DNA of 64,000 nucleotides, from assembly GCA_963768185.1 (NCBI GenBank), contig CAVYGS010000004.1, positions 1-64,000 of the forward strand. The letters run 5' to 3'. Positions 25,178 to 34,411 of the stretch are shown here, piece after piece. The notes below the pieces were generated by a model, which ran no database searches, had not been told where the DNA came from, and was given only the letters and a program-made list of their open reading frames with translations. Made by a program: the position numbers and the translations under genes. The stretch comes from Palsa-461 sp963768185. Its GTDB lineage: Bacteria > Actinomycetota > Acidimicrobiia > Acidimicrobiales > RAAP-2. Each line of letters begins with the position of its first letter. The first letter of the stretch is position 1.

Positions 25178-25903
25178 TCAAGTGCTTGTTCTCGCGCACG
25201 CCCGACCCCGCTCGTTTCCGAAGCGCCGCGTGTCCTCAGGTGCCTCGGCCGCGGGCGGTGTCGCCGCCAGCGTCGAGCGCCACTCGGGGCCAACCCGGGG
25301 TCGACCGAACGAGGCGAGCGTCGGGTCGTCCCGAGGGCTCAGCCGCCCGACTCGTAGGGGAACCCCAGCTCGGGCGCGCTCGAACACCGCCCGAAAGGCC
25401 AGCCCCTCGGCTGCCGCCATCTCTGCCACCGTGCCCCCGCGGTCGACCACGGCCACGAGCAGGACCGGCTCGGCGCCGGCCTCCCGGACGACACGGGCCG
25501 CTTCCAGAAGCGAAGTGCCCCTCGTCACGGTGTCCTCGGTGATCACCACCCGGTCACCGGGGTCCAACGCGCCGGCGATGCGTCCCCCGCCCCCGTGGTC
25601 CTTGGCCTCCTTGCGGACGCTGAACGCCCGCAGCGGCCGGCCACGCGAGGCCGCCACCGCGGCGGTGACGAAGGCGACCGGGTCCGCACCCATCGTGAGC
25701 CCCCCGATCGCGGTGGCGTCGTCGGGGATGAGCGCCAGGACGGCGTCGGCAACCAGCAGCATGGACTCGGGCCGGCACATCGTCTGCTTGGAGTCGATGA
25801 ACCAGTCGCTCGTCTTGCCCGACTTGAGCACGAAGGTCCCTCGCCGGATCGAGTGAGTGAGCAGGTGCTCGCGGAGCGCCTCGTTCGCCGGCAGGACCGT
25901 CAT
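25178..25903 (-). CDS. pyrE: Orotate phosphoribosyltransferase
   Basis: Converts orotate and PRPP to orotidine monophosphate in pyrimidine synthesis. The PRPP-binding loop is DRVVITEDTVTRGTSLLEAA and the flexible catalytic loop region is RKEAKDHGGGGRI. Substrate-contact residues occur in FVLKSGKTSDWFIDSKQ. The start at 25903 overlaps the purM stop by ATGA, placing pyrE last in purF-purM-pyrE. At 241 residues it is longer than the usual 180-215, owing to an Arg/Pro-rich C-terminal tail of unknown significance, possibly from a shifted stop. Confidence 0.9.
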   Translation of the reverse strand: MTVLPANEALREHLLTHSIRRGTFVLKSGKTSDWFIDSKQTMCRPESMLLVADAVLALIPDDATAIGGLTMGADPVAFVTAAVAASRGRPLRAFSVRKEAKDHGGGGRIAGALDPGDRVVITEDTVTRGTSLLEAARVVREAGAEPVLLVAVVDRGGTVAEMAAAEGLAFRAVFERARAGVPLRVGRLSPRDDPTLASFGRPRVGPEWRSTLAATPPAAEAPEDTRRFGNERGRACARTST

Positions 25904-26931
25904 CGTTCGACCATCGAGCCCGAACCGGGGACAACCTCGCCGATCACCGCCGACGCGACACCCTCGTCGGCGACCGCGGCGCGCACCGCGTCCACGGCGC
26001 GCTCGCGGACCGCCAGCACCATCCCGATGCCGAGGTTGAACACGCGCGCCATCTCGTCGGGCGCCACGCCCCCGACGCGGGCGATCTCGTCGAAGATGGG
26101 CGGGACCGGCCACGTCGCGCGGTCGACCACCGCGTCGAGATCCGGCGGCAACACCCGCGGCAAGTTGCCGGGCAGCCCGCCGCCGGTGACGTGCGCGCAC
26201 GCGTGGACGCTGGAGCCGGCAACGCCGATTGCACGGCGCACCGCCGGGGCGTAGAGGACCGAGGGCTCGAGGAGGACATCGCCGAGCGTGCGGTCGGCCC
26301 CGCGCCACGCCGGCGCGTCGAGCGAGCGATCGGCGCGCTCCAAGAGCACGTGGCGGGCCAGGCTGTAGCCGTTGGACCGTAGTCCGGGCGACAAGAGCCC
26401 GACGAGCGCATCGCCGGCTCGGACCCGCGCCGCGCCGAGCTCCTGGCCCCGTTCGACCACCCCCACGGCGAACCCGGCCACGTCCAGGTCGTCGTCAGCC
26501 ATCGCGCCGGGATGCTCGGCGGTCTCCCCGCCGATCAGGGCGCAGCCGGCCCGCAGGCACCCGGCGGCGATGCCCTCGACCAGCTCGGCCAGGCGGTCCG
26601 GATCGAGACGGCCGACGGCCACGTAGTCGAGGAAGAACAGCGGCTCCGCGCCGACGCAGACGAGGTCGTCGACACACATGGCCACGAGATCGAGCCCGAC
26701 CGTGTCATAGCGACCGAGCGCCTTGGCGACGACGAGCTTGGTGCCGACCCCGTCGGTCGAGGACACGAGGACCGGGTGGCGGTAGCGGTCGGTGTCCAGG
26801 GCGAACAGTCCGCCGAAGCCCCCGATGGACCCGAGGACCTCGGGCCGGGTGGTCGCCGAGACGATTCGGCCGATGCGCTGAACGGCCTCCTCGGCGGCCC
26901 CGAGGTCGACGCCGGCACCGGCGTACGTCAT
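25900..26931 (-). CDS. purM: Phosphoribosylformylglycinamidine cyclo-ligase (AIR synthetase)
   Basis: Catalyses the ATP-dependent closure of the imidazole ring to give AIR in purine synthesis. The N-terminus MTYAGAGVDLGAAEEAVQRI is typical, followed by PVLVSSTDGVGTKLVVAKAL with the nucleotide-binding DGVGTK, CALIGGETAEHPG and a C-terminal HVTGGGLPGNLPRVLP. The 343-residue length is normal. I chose the ATG at 26931, because upstream codons in the open frame are unrelated. It follows purF by 43 bp and overlaps pyrE by four bases. Confidence 0.95.
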   Translation of the reverse strand: MTYAGAGVDLGAAEEAVQRIGRIVSATTRPEVLGSIGGFGGLFALDTDRYRHPVLVSSTDGVGTKLVVAKALGRYDTVGLDLVAMCVDDLVCVGAEPLFFLDYVAVGRLDPDRLAELVEGIAAGCLRAGCALIGGETAEHPGAMADDDLDVAGFAVGVVERGQELGAARVRAGDALVGLLSPGLRSNGYSLARHVLLERADRSLDAPAWRGADRTLGDVLLEPSVLYAPAVRRAIGVAGSSVHACAHVTGGGLPGNLPRVLPPDLDAVVDRATWPVPPIFDEIARVGGVAPDEMARVFNLGIGMVLAVRERAVDAVRAAVADEGVASAVIGEVVPGSGSMVER

Positions 26932-26974
26932 GCCGGGCCCGGGCGGCCGGCTCGACGGTGCGCCGCCCACGCCC

Positions 26975-28435
26975 TCAGACCCCAGGCAGCGCGGCCTGCA
27001 GCACGTCGTCTGCACCCGATCGCCCGTCGTCGGTGACCTGGAAGCTCACCGGGACGGGCACCGGGTAGTTGCCGGTCAGGCAGGCGTCGCAGAAGCTGGC
27101 TCCGGCCCCGATCGCCGCCTTCAGGTTCTCGAGCGAGAGGTAGGCGATCGAGTCGAGGTCGAGGTGCGTGCGGATCTGCTCGAGCGTCATGTTGGCGGCG
27201 AGCAACTCGCCGCGGGTGGGTGTGTCGATGCCGTAGAAGCACGGCGAGACGAACGGGGGCGAGGAGATCCGCAGGTGCACCGCCGCCGCGCCGGCCTCGC
27301 GCAGCATGCCGACGACCGAGCGGATGGTCGTGCTCCGGATGAGCGAGTCGTCCACGACGACCAGGCGCTTGCCCTCGATGTTGTCGCGCAGCGGATTGAG
27401 CTTCCGACGCACTGCATTCATCCGGGCCTGCTGGTCGGGGTCGATGAACGTGCGACCGATGTAGCGGTTCTTCACCAGCCCCTGGCCATAGGGGATGTTC
27501 GATTCGCGGGCGTAGCCCTCCGCGGCGGGCACCCCCGATTCGGGCACCGCCATCACCATGTCGGCGTCCACGGGGGCCTGGCGGGCGAGGAGCTCCCCCA
27601 TGCGACGGCGCGCGCCGTGGACCTCGACGCCGTGCAGGCGGGTGTCGGGACGCGCGAAGTAGACGAACTCGAAGATGCAAAGGTGGTCCGCCAGCTCGTC
27701 AGCGGCGAACAGTTGGCGTGACGTCATGCCGTGGGCGCTGATCGTGACGAGCTCGCCGGGAAGCAGCTCCCGCACGAAGGCCGCCCCGATCACGTCGAGC
27801 GCGGGGGACTCGGACGCGAGCACCCAGCCCTCGGGGGCGGCCTCCGGACCGAGCCGTCCCAGGCACAGCGGGCGGAACCCGTGGGGGTCGCGCACGCCGT
27901 AGAGGTGCGTGGCGTCCATGAGCACGAAGGAGAACGCGCCGGCGAGATCCGGGACGACCGCCTCGATGGCGCTGGCCAACTCGCCTCGGTCGTCGTCGGT
28001 GCTCGACTCGGCGAACTCGGACGCGAGCAGGCTCGCCACGATGTCGCTGTCGGACCCGGTCATACCAGGCAGCATCCCGGCCCGCTTGATGAGCGACTCG
28101 GTCTCGGTGAGGTTGCCGTTGTGGCCGAGCGCGAACCCCGCCCGGCCGACCGGGCGATAGGCGGGCTGGGCGTTGTTCCAGTCCGAGGACCCGTGGGTCG
28201 AATACCGCGTGTGGCCAATCGCCAGATCCCCCTGGAGCGCCGACAGCGTGCGCTCGTCGAACACTGTCGAGACGAGACCCATGTCCTTGACGACGGTGAT
28301 GGTCTCGCCGTCACTCACGGCCATCCCGGCCGACTCCTGGCCTCGGTGCTGGAGGGCGTAGATCCCATCGAAGGTGAGCTGGGCCACCGAACGTCCTGGT
28401 GCGAAGACCCCGAAGACCCCGCAGGCTTCCTTCAT
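26975..28435 (-). CDS. purF: Amidophosphoribosyltransferase
   Basis: The first committed enzyme of purine synthesis, transferring glutamine amide nitrogen to PRPP. The start MKEACGVFGVFAPG at 28435 places the N-terminal glutaminase Cys at residue 5, so a short propeptide must be removed. The glutaminase domain shows ALQHRGQESAGMAV and IGHTRYSTHGSS. The PRPP motif is LVVVDDSLIRSTTIRSV. The 486-residue length is normal. Longer upstream open frame is a GC-rich artefact. It heads the purF-purM-pyrE operon and is divergent from a PHP-domain gene. Confidence 0.96.
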   Translation of the reverse strand: MKEACGVFGVFAPGRSVAQLTFDGIYALQHRGQESAGMAVSDGETITVVKDMGLVSTVFDERTLSALQGDLAIGHTRYSTHGSSDWNNAQPAYRPVGRAGFALGHNGNLTETESLIKRAGMLPGMTGSDSDIVASLLASEFAESSTDDDRGELASAIEAVVPDLAGAFSFVLMDATHLYGVRDPHGFRPLCLGRLGPEAAPEGWVLASESPALDVIGAAFVRELLPGELVTISAHGMTSRQLFAADELADHLCIFEFVYFARPDTRLHGVEVHGARRRMGELLARQAPVDADMVMAVPESGVPAAEGYARESNIPYGQGLVKNRYIGRTFIDPDQQARMNAVRRKLNPLRDNIEGKRLVVVDDSLIRSTTIRSVVGMLREAGAAAVHLRISSPPFVSPCFYGIDTPTRGELLAANMTLEQIRTHLDLDSIAYLSLENLKAAIGAGASFCDACLTGNYPVPVPVSFQVTDDGRSGADDVLQAALPGV

Positions 28436-28593
28436 CGTCGCCCCTCTGACCCCGCTCGCTCCCCCGGGCCGGCCACCGATCGGTCCGCTCCCTGGGCAAA
28501 CCAACGACGACACCCCGAGTCTCGCACAGGCCGTCGCGCCGGCCGGTCCGGGTTCGTTCGACCCACTATGGCCCCGGTATCGTCGGACGGACC

Positions 28594-29433
28594 GTGATCG
28601 ACCTGCACGTCCATTCCAACGCCTCCGACGGCACCGACTCGCCCGGGACCATCCCCGAGCTCGCGGCAGCCGCGGGCTGTTCGGCGGTGGCGTTGACCGA
28701 CCACGACACACTGGCGGGGCTCGGCGCGGCCCGGGCGAGGGCTGCTCAAGTCGGGGTCGAGCTGGTCGGCGGGTGTGAGGTCTCCTGCGCCTTCTCCGGC
28801 GTGAGCACCCACGTGCTCGTCTACTTCATCGACCACGAGGAGGGCGCCTTCCACGACGAGCTGGCCCGCCTGCGCGACGACCGGGTGCACAGGAACCGCC
28901 GCCTTGCCGAACGCCTGGGCGAGCTCGGCATCCCCGTCACCTACGAGGATGCGGTTGCCGCGGCGAGCTCCGAGGAGAGCCTCGGCCGGCCCCACTTCGC
29001 CGCGCTGATGGTCGAGAAGGGCGTGGCCGAGTCGATCCCCGACGCGTTCGACCGCTGGCTCTCCCAGGGACGGCCGGCGTTCATCTCAAAGGCGCGGGTG
29101 CTCCCGAGCCAGATCGTCGAGACGGCGCGCCAGTCGCGCGGCGTGTGCGTGCTCGCCCACCCGCTCACCCTGGAGCTGCCCCCCGACGAGCTGGACCGGG
29201 CGGTCGGCGAGCTGGCCGACCTCGGGTTCGCCGGGCTGGAGGCCAACTACGCCAACTATCGACCCGAGCAGCGCCGCCAGCTCGCGGACCTCGCGGCGCG
29301 CCACGACCTGGTGGCGACCGGGGGTTCGGACTACCACGGGACGGTCAAGCCGGGTCTGTCGGTGGGCCGGGGCCGCGGGGACCTGAAGGTCCCCGACAAC
29401 GTGCTGGAACGCCTGGCGGCGCGCCGTCCCTGA
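28594..29433 (+). CDS. PHP-domain phosphoesterase
   Basis: A 279-residue metal-dependent phosphoesterase like YciV/RNase AM, which acts on 3',5'-nucleoside bisphosphates or short RNA ends. Metal-site motifs are visible in order: DLHVHSNASDGTDSP, LTDHDTLAGL, GCEVSC, RPHFAALM, VLAHPLTLE and GGSDYHG near the C-terminus. The start is a GTG at 28594. It ends five bases before the restored purL stop on the other strand, so the two genes converge closely. The precise substrate is uncertain. Confidence 0.87.
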   Translation: MIDLHVHSNASDGTDSPGTIPELAAAAGCSAVALTDHDTLAGLGAARARAAQVGVELVGGCEVSCAFSGVSTHVLVYFIDHEEGAFHDELARLRDDRVHRNRRLAERLGELGIPVTYEDAVAAASSEESLGRPHFAALMVEKGVAESIPDAFDRWLSQGRPAFISKARVLPSQIVETARQSRGVCVLAHPLTLELPPDELDRAVGELADLGFAGLEANYANYRPEQRRQLADLAARHDLVATGGSDYHGTVKPGLSVGRGRGDLKVPDNVLERLAARRP

Positions 29434-29438
29434 CGCCC

Positions 29439-31714
29439 TCACTGCGGCTCGCCCACAGCGAGCGGCAGGACCCCCGCCCAACGATCGGCGAGCGCTCCGA
29501 CCGCCAGCTCGAACAGACCGTCGACCACGAGCGCGTCCCCCCGGCGGTGCCGAGCAGCTCCGCTCGCACGCCCGCGTCGCTCGCGCGATCGACGAACTCC
29601 TGCGGACGTCGCGTGGCGACCACGAAGCGAGATGGCGACTCGCTGAACAGCTCGAGGTGGCCCCCGAGCGCTTCGATGTGCGCGCCGGTCCGCGCCGCGA
29701 TGGCCATCTCGGCCACCGTGACCCCGAGGCCACCCCCCGAGACGTCGTGGACCGCCTCGATCAGCCCGGCCGCGCGTCCCACCTCGCTCGACACGAGATC
29801 GGCGATGAGTGCAACGGACCGACGATGCGCGGGGAAGTCGAGCGACGGCAGCCGGCCGGTGCGGTGGTTGCGGCACTCGACCGCCCACCGGCTGCCCCCG
29901 AGACGCGGCGCAGCGTCGATGGGCGGCCCGAGGAGCACGAGCGCGGCACCTTCGGTCCACCCCATGCCGGGCGGTCGATGCGCGAGCACCTCGACGAGGC
30001 CGAGGGCCCCGATCACCGGGGTGGGATCGATGTCCGCCCCGCCGCTCTCGTTGTAGAGACTGACGTTGCCTCCGATGACCGGCAGGCCCAGCGCGACACA
30101 GGCTTCCGACATCCCGTCGATCGCCTCGGAGAGTTGCCACATCACGCTCGGGTGCTCGGGGTTGCCGAAGTTGCAGCAGTTCACGATCGCGACCGGGCGG
30201 GCGCCCACGCACGCCAGGTTGGCGGTCGCCTCGGCGACGACCATGGCGGTGCCGGCGCGCGGGTCGATCGCGCACCAGCGCGGGTTGCCGTCGGTGGTGA
30301 TGGCGACCCCACGTCGCGATGGCGGCAGCCCCGGCCCGGCGAGGCGGAGCAGGGCGGCATCGCCCCCGGGGCCCTCGACGGTGTTCAAGAACAGCTGGTG
30401 GTCGTACTGGCGATAGACCCAGGAGGGATCGGCCAGGAGCGAGAGCAGCTCGGCGCCGCAGTCCTCCGGCGCCGGCAACGACTCGGGCCCCGCCGCCAGC
30501 CGTGCGTCGAAGTCCGCCGGCCGGGCCATCGGGCGGTCGTAGCGAGGGCCCTCGTCGGCCAGGGCGGCGGCAGGCACGTCGGCCAGCACCGGCCCCCCGG
30601 CCCGCTCCCGGATGCGGAGCCGGGGCACCGGTCGGCCGGACTCGACGTCGGGCTCGGTGACGCGGCCGATGACCGACGCCCGGACCTCCCAGCGCTCACA
30701 CACGGTCGCAACGGCCGGCCAGTCCTCCGGGGTGACGATCGCGAGCATCCGCTCCTGGCTCTCGCTCGTCATCACCTCCCACGGCTCCATGCCTCCCTCG
30801 CGCCGGGCGACCGCCGAGAGGTCGACCTCCATGCCGACCCGACCCCGGGCCGCCGTCTCGCTGGTCGCGCAGGCCAGCCCGGCGCCGCCGAGGTCCTGGA
30901 TGCCGACCACCAGTCGGGCGTCGAGGAGCTCGAGGCAGGCCTCGATCAGCCGTTTCTCCTCGTAGGGATCGCCGACCTGCACGCTCGGTCGCTTCGACTG
31001 GTCGACGGGTTGGCCGTTCCCCTCGCCCTCGAAGCCGGCCGAGGCCAGCACACTGACTCCGCCGATCCCGTCGCGCCCGGTCGAGGCGCCGAGCAAGACG
31101 ACGAGGTTCCCCGGCCCCGAGGCGGCACCCAGCACCAGCCGCTCGACCGGCAGGGCGCCCATGCAGAGGACGTTGACGAGCGGGTTCTGCTCGTAACAGG
31201 GATCGAAGGTGAGCTCGCCGCCCACGGTGGGCACGCCGACTGCGTTGCCGTAGCTGGAGATCCCCGAGACGACACCCTCCAGCAGCCAGCGCTGCCTCGC
31301 GTCGCCAAGGAGGCCGAAAAACAACGGGTCCATGAGCGCCAAGGGCCTCGCCCCCATGGTGAAGATGTCCCGCAGGATCCCTCCGACGCCCGTGGCGGCA
31401 CCCTGGTGCGGCTCGATCGCCGAGGGGTGGTTGTGGCTCTCGATTCGGATGGCCACCGCGATCCCGTCGCCGGCGTCGATCACACCGGCGTTCTCGCCCG
31501 GGCCGACGAGAACCCCGGGTCCCTCGGTCGGGAGACGCCCCAGGTGGATCCGCGAGGACTTGTAGGAGCAGTGCTCGCTCCACATCACCCCGAACAGCGC
31601 AAGCTCGAGGCGGTTGGGCTCCCGGCCCAGGATCCCGACGATGGTGCCGAACTCGTCGTCGGTGAGGCCCAGTGCGCGAAGGAGAGGCTCGACGTTGCCC
31701 TCCACCATGGCCAC
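29439..31714 (-). CDS. purL: Phosphoribosylformylglycinamidine synthase, large subunit (one-base indel near C-terminus)
   Basis: The ATP-dependent synthetase subunit that, with PurS and PurQ, makes FGAM. Family segments include LFGVMWSEHCSYKSSR, GIAVAIRIESHNHPSAI, LVVGIQDLGGAGLACATSE and IVNCCNFGNPEHPSVMW. The normal C-terminus DALVVDGLFELAVGALADRW ending VGEPQ is found one frame over. The switch lies at a run of six C on the plus strand (29537-29542) that needs a seventh. Without correction the frame runs to 29345, into the PHP gene. Restoring the base gives about 758 residues and a stop five bases from the PHP stop. An essential gene makes an assembly error the likely cause. Confidence 0.9.
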
Positions 31715-32142
31715 GCGGTCACGTTACCGGGGAGTCGCGACGGATCGGTGCCCCGATGCGGCGGCCCGGTTCGGAGCCCATTACCCCAAAGCAGCCCGTC
31801 GGGAAGCCTCGAATAATCCACCAAGCTCATCAACGAAGTCCCCGACTCCGGCGACCGTTCCGTCAGAAATCTCGCCGCTCGCGTGCCTGGCATCACTTGG
31901 TGGTGCCAGGGGATCGGCGCGGGCGATACTAATTTACTCGGGAGTAACCTGCACGAAATTCTTCGCTTCGCGGACCTGAATCGGATCCCTACACCTCAGC
32001 AAACCGTCGGCACGACAGCTTCCAGCAACCCCAATCACGCCAGTTCCGAATGCTGAGTCGATGGAAGTCGATGGAACTCCACCAGAAGGGAAATACGCGA
32101 ATGATCTTGGACTCGCCTCACCAAATACGCGAGAATGACGCC
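31715..32142. other. Gene-free stretch between purL and a conserved hypothetical gene
   Basis: About 430 bases, less GC-rich than the flanks. One plus-strand frame without a start (from about 31820) reads LINEVPDSGDRSVRNLAARV and then LLGSNLHEILRFADLNRIP, ending near 32057, which might be a gene relic but is unrecognised. No terminator or promoter is obvious. Confidence 0.35.
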
Positions 32143-32562
32143 ATGCCGAAGACCACATCAAAGAGCCAAGGGATGACCGCCCAACACAAGGCGGCTCTCG
32201 CCAAGGGACGTGAGGAAGGTCTCGCGGTTCGTCGCTATCTCGAGGCCATCGAGTCGTCCCGACCCCGGCGCGGCCGCCGGCGTACCCCGGCGACGATCAC
32301 CAAGCGGCTGTCCGCCATCGAAACGGAGCTGGCGGCGGCCGACCCGCTGACGAGGCTGCATCTCATCCAGCAGAAGAAGGACCTCACCGACGAGCTGGAC
32401 AAGAACTCGGACACCGAGGACCTGGGCGCCCTGGAGAAGCAGTTCGTGAAGGTCGCGAAGGCCTATGGCGAACGCAAGGGGATCAGCTACGGGACCTGGC
32501 GCACCGCCGGGGTGAGCGCAGCCGTCCTCCAGAAGGCTGGCGTCGCCCGCACCCGGGGCTAG
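32143..32562 (+). CDS. Conserved hypothetical actinobacterial protein
   Basis: A 139-residue, mostly helical, highly charged protein. It begins MPKTTSKSQGMTAQHKAALA and contains RRYLEAIESSRPRRGRRRTP, a Leu/Glu-rich helical middle (RLSAIETELAAADPLTRLHL) suggesting a coiled coil, and the C-terminal motif ERKGISYGTWRTAGVSAAVL. I recognise this arrangement as a widespread actinobacterial hypothetical without assigned function; the basic N-terminal and C-terminal parts would suit nucleic-acid binding. I chose the ATG at 32143 over in-frame upstream starts that add low-similarity residues. Its TAG overlaps the purQ stop as ctag. Confidence 0.68.
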   Translation: MPKTTSKSQGMTAQHKAALAKGREEGLAVRRYLEAIESSRPRRGRRRTPATITKRLSAIETELAAADPLTRLHLIQQKKDLTDELDKNSDTEDLGALEKQFVKVAKAYGERKGISYGTWRTAGVSAAVLQKAGVARTRG

Positions 32563-33227
32563 GGGACCCGGGTCGAGAGCAGCGCCCGGAGGAGCACCAG
32601 GCCGTCCGCCGAGCCGATCAGCTCGGAGCTGGCCCGCTCGGGGTGGGGCATGAGTCCGACCACGTTGCGGCCCTCGTTGCAGATCCCGGCGATGTCGTCG
32701 ACCGATCCGTTGGGGTTGTCCACGTAGCGCAGCACGACTCGCTCTTCGGCCCGCAGCTCGTCGAGCACACGATCGTCGCAGACGAAGCTGCCGTCAAAGT
32801 TGTTGACGGGGATGCGCAGTGCGGTCCCGACCGGGACCCCCGCGGTCAGGGCAGAACGGTCGGAGGCCACCACGAGGTCGACGGGCCGGCACATGAAGCG
32901 CAGGGTGCGGTTCTTCTGGAGCGCCCCGGGGAGCAGTCCGGCCTCGGTCAGGACCTGGAAGCCGTTGCAGATCCCGACTACGGCGCCGCCCGAGGCGGCG
33001 AAATCGGTGACGGCGTCCATGACCGGCGAGAAGCGGGCGATGGCGCCGGGTCGCAGGTAGTCGCCGTGGGCGAAGCCGCCGGGCACGACGACCGCGTCCA
33101 CCCCGCGCACGCTCGCCTCGCCGTGCCAGAGGAGGAGCGGTTCGGCCCCGACGAGCGCCAGCGCAGCCGCGACGTCGTGCTCGCAGTTGGTGCCGGGGAA
33201 GACGACGACGCCAACCCGGTGCGCCAT
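32559..33227 (-). CDS. purQ: Phosphoribosylformylglycinamidine synthase, glutaminase subunit
   Basis: The class I glutamine amidotransferase subunit that supplies ammonia to PurL. The nucleophile elbow is GAVVGICNGFQVLTEAGLLP with the catalytic Cys, and the His/Glu pair lies in GLMPHPERASSE near the C-terminus. It starts VGVVVFPGTNCEHDV, as is usual. At 222 residues it is standard. It directly follows purS, sharing one base (TGATG), and its stop overlaps the convergent hypothetical gene by four bases. It is the last gene of the purA-D-B-C-S-Q operon. Confidence 0.96.
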   Translation of the reverse strand: MAHRVGVVVFPGTNCEHDVAAALALVGAEPLLLWHGEASVRGVDAVVVPGGFAHGDYLRPGAIARFSPVMDAVTDFAASGGAVVGICNGFQVLTEAGLLPGALQKNRTLRFMCRPVDLVVASDRSALTAGVPVGTALRIPVNNFDGSFVCDDRVLDELRAEERVVLRYVDNPNGSVDDIAGICNEGRNVVGLMPHPERASSELIGSADGLVLLRALLSTRVP

Positions 33228-33484
33228 CAGGCGGTGCCTGGCACGACGGTCGCCGAGACGTCCTCCATGACGGGATTGGCCAAAAGCCGCGTCGCGAGCT
33301 CGCGCACCCGTGCCTGGGCGGTGGCCTCGTCGTCGGCCTCGACGGCGAACCGGAAGGACCGACCCGTGCTTAGGGCCGAGACGTCGTCGAAGCCCATAGC
33401 GGGCAGCGCCCGCTCGATCGTGGCGCTCTCGGGATCGGCGATGCCCGGTCGCCGTCGCACCTCGACGTGCGCGTCGAACCTCAC
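33227..33484 (-). CDS. purS: Phosphoribosylformylglycinamidine synthase, PurS subunit
   Basis: The small adaptor that lets the PurQ glutaminase and PurL synthetase associate in organisms lacking a fused PurL. The 85-residue product opens VRFDAHVEVRRRPGIADPES and contains ERALPAMGFDDVSALSTGRS followed by a ferredoxin-like C-terminal half ending NPVMEDVSATVVPG. The GTG at 33484 has gagggg upstream. It overlaps purQ by one base and follows purC by 32 bp. Confidence 0.93.
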   Translation of the reverse strand: MRFDAHVEVRRRPGIADPESATIERALPAMGFDDVSALSTGRSFRFAVEADDEATAQARVRELATRLLANPVMEDVSATVVPGTA

Positions 33485-33516
33485 CGAACTCCCCTCTCGC
33501 GCCGCCCGACGACCAC

Positions 33517-34411
33517 CTACGCCGGACCGTACCAGTCGGCCAGGGAGCGCCCCGTGACCCGCTCGTAGGCGGCCACGTAGCGCTCCGAGGTGGTGCGGAC
33601 CACCTCGTCGGGGAGTGCCGGCGGCGGCGGCGTGCGGTCCCAGTCCTGGGCCGAGGCCCAGTCCCGCAGGGGTTGCTTGTCGAAGGCGGGCGGGGTCGTC
33701 CCCGGCACCACCGCGTCGGCCGGCCACAGCCGAGAGGAGTCCGGGGTCACCACCTCGTCGCAGAGCACCAGGCGCCCGCCGATCCGGCCGAGCTCGAACT
33801 TGGTGTCGGCGAGCACGAACCCGGCCTCGGCAGCGCGGGCCGCCGCCCGCTCGTAGAGGGCCAGGCACGCCTCCCGGGCTTCCGCCGCGGTCCGCTCCCC
33901 CACGATGGCGATCGCCGCGTCGAAGTCGATGTTCACGTCGTGGCCGGCCTCGGCCTTGGTGGAGGGCGTGAAGATCGGTGCTGCAAACCGGTCGGCGAGC
34001 CGGAGCCCGGGCGGCATCGGCACCGTGTGCACGGTCCCGTGACGCGCGTACTCCTCGAAGGCCTGCCCGGCCAGGTACCCGCGCACGATGCACTCGAGCG
34101 GGATCATCTCGGCCCGGCGCACGAGCATCGCCCGGCCGGCGACGTCGCCGAGCCCGTCGAGGCCGCCCACCTCCCGGGCGATCTCCGTCGGGTCGGCCGA
34201 GATCGAGCGCGTTGTCCACGATGTCGCCCGTCTGGTCGTACCAGAAGGCGCTCATCGCGGTCAGCACCCGGCCCTTCTGCGGGATCGGCTCGGCGAACAC
34301 CACGTCGAAGGCGCTCACCCGGTCCGAGGCGACCATGAGCAGGGTGTCGGCGCCGGTGTCGTAGAGGTCGCGGACCTTTCCCGAGCGGAGCAGCGCCGGG
34401 GGGCCGCTCAC
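33517..34411 (-). CDS. purC: SAICAR synthetase (one-base indel)
   Basis: Joins CAIR and aspartate to give SAICAR. The N-terminal frame reads LLRSGKVRDLYDTGADTLLM, VASDRVSAFDVVFAEPIPQK and ends TGDIVDNAL. The remainder, beginning ISADPTEIAREVGGLDGLGD and including MIPLECIVRGYLAGQAF and GHDVNIDFD, is in another frame. One extra base at about 34204 (between CTC and ATC on the minus strand) explains the break. Removing it gives about 297 residues, a normal length. The GTG start overlaps the purB stop by four bases. Confidence 0.9.

Noticed and set aside
29657..31816. Plus-strand open frame of 719 codons opposite purL
   Set aside because: Antisense shadow of purL; the purL protein accounts for the sequence.
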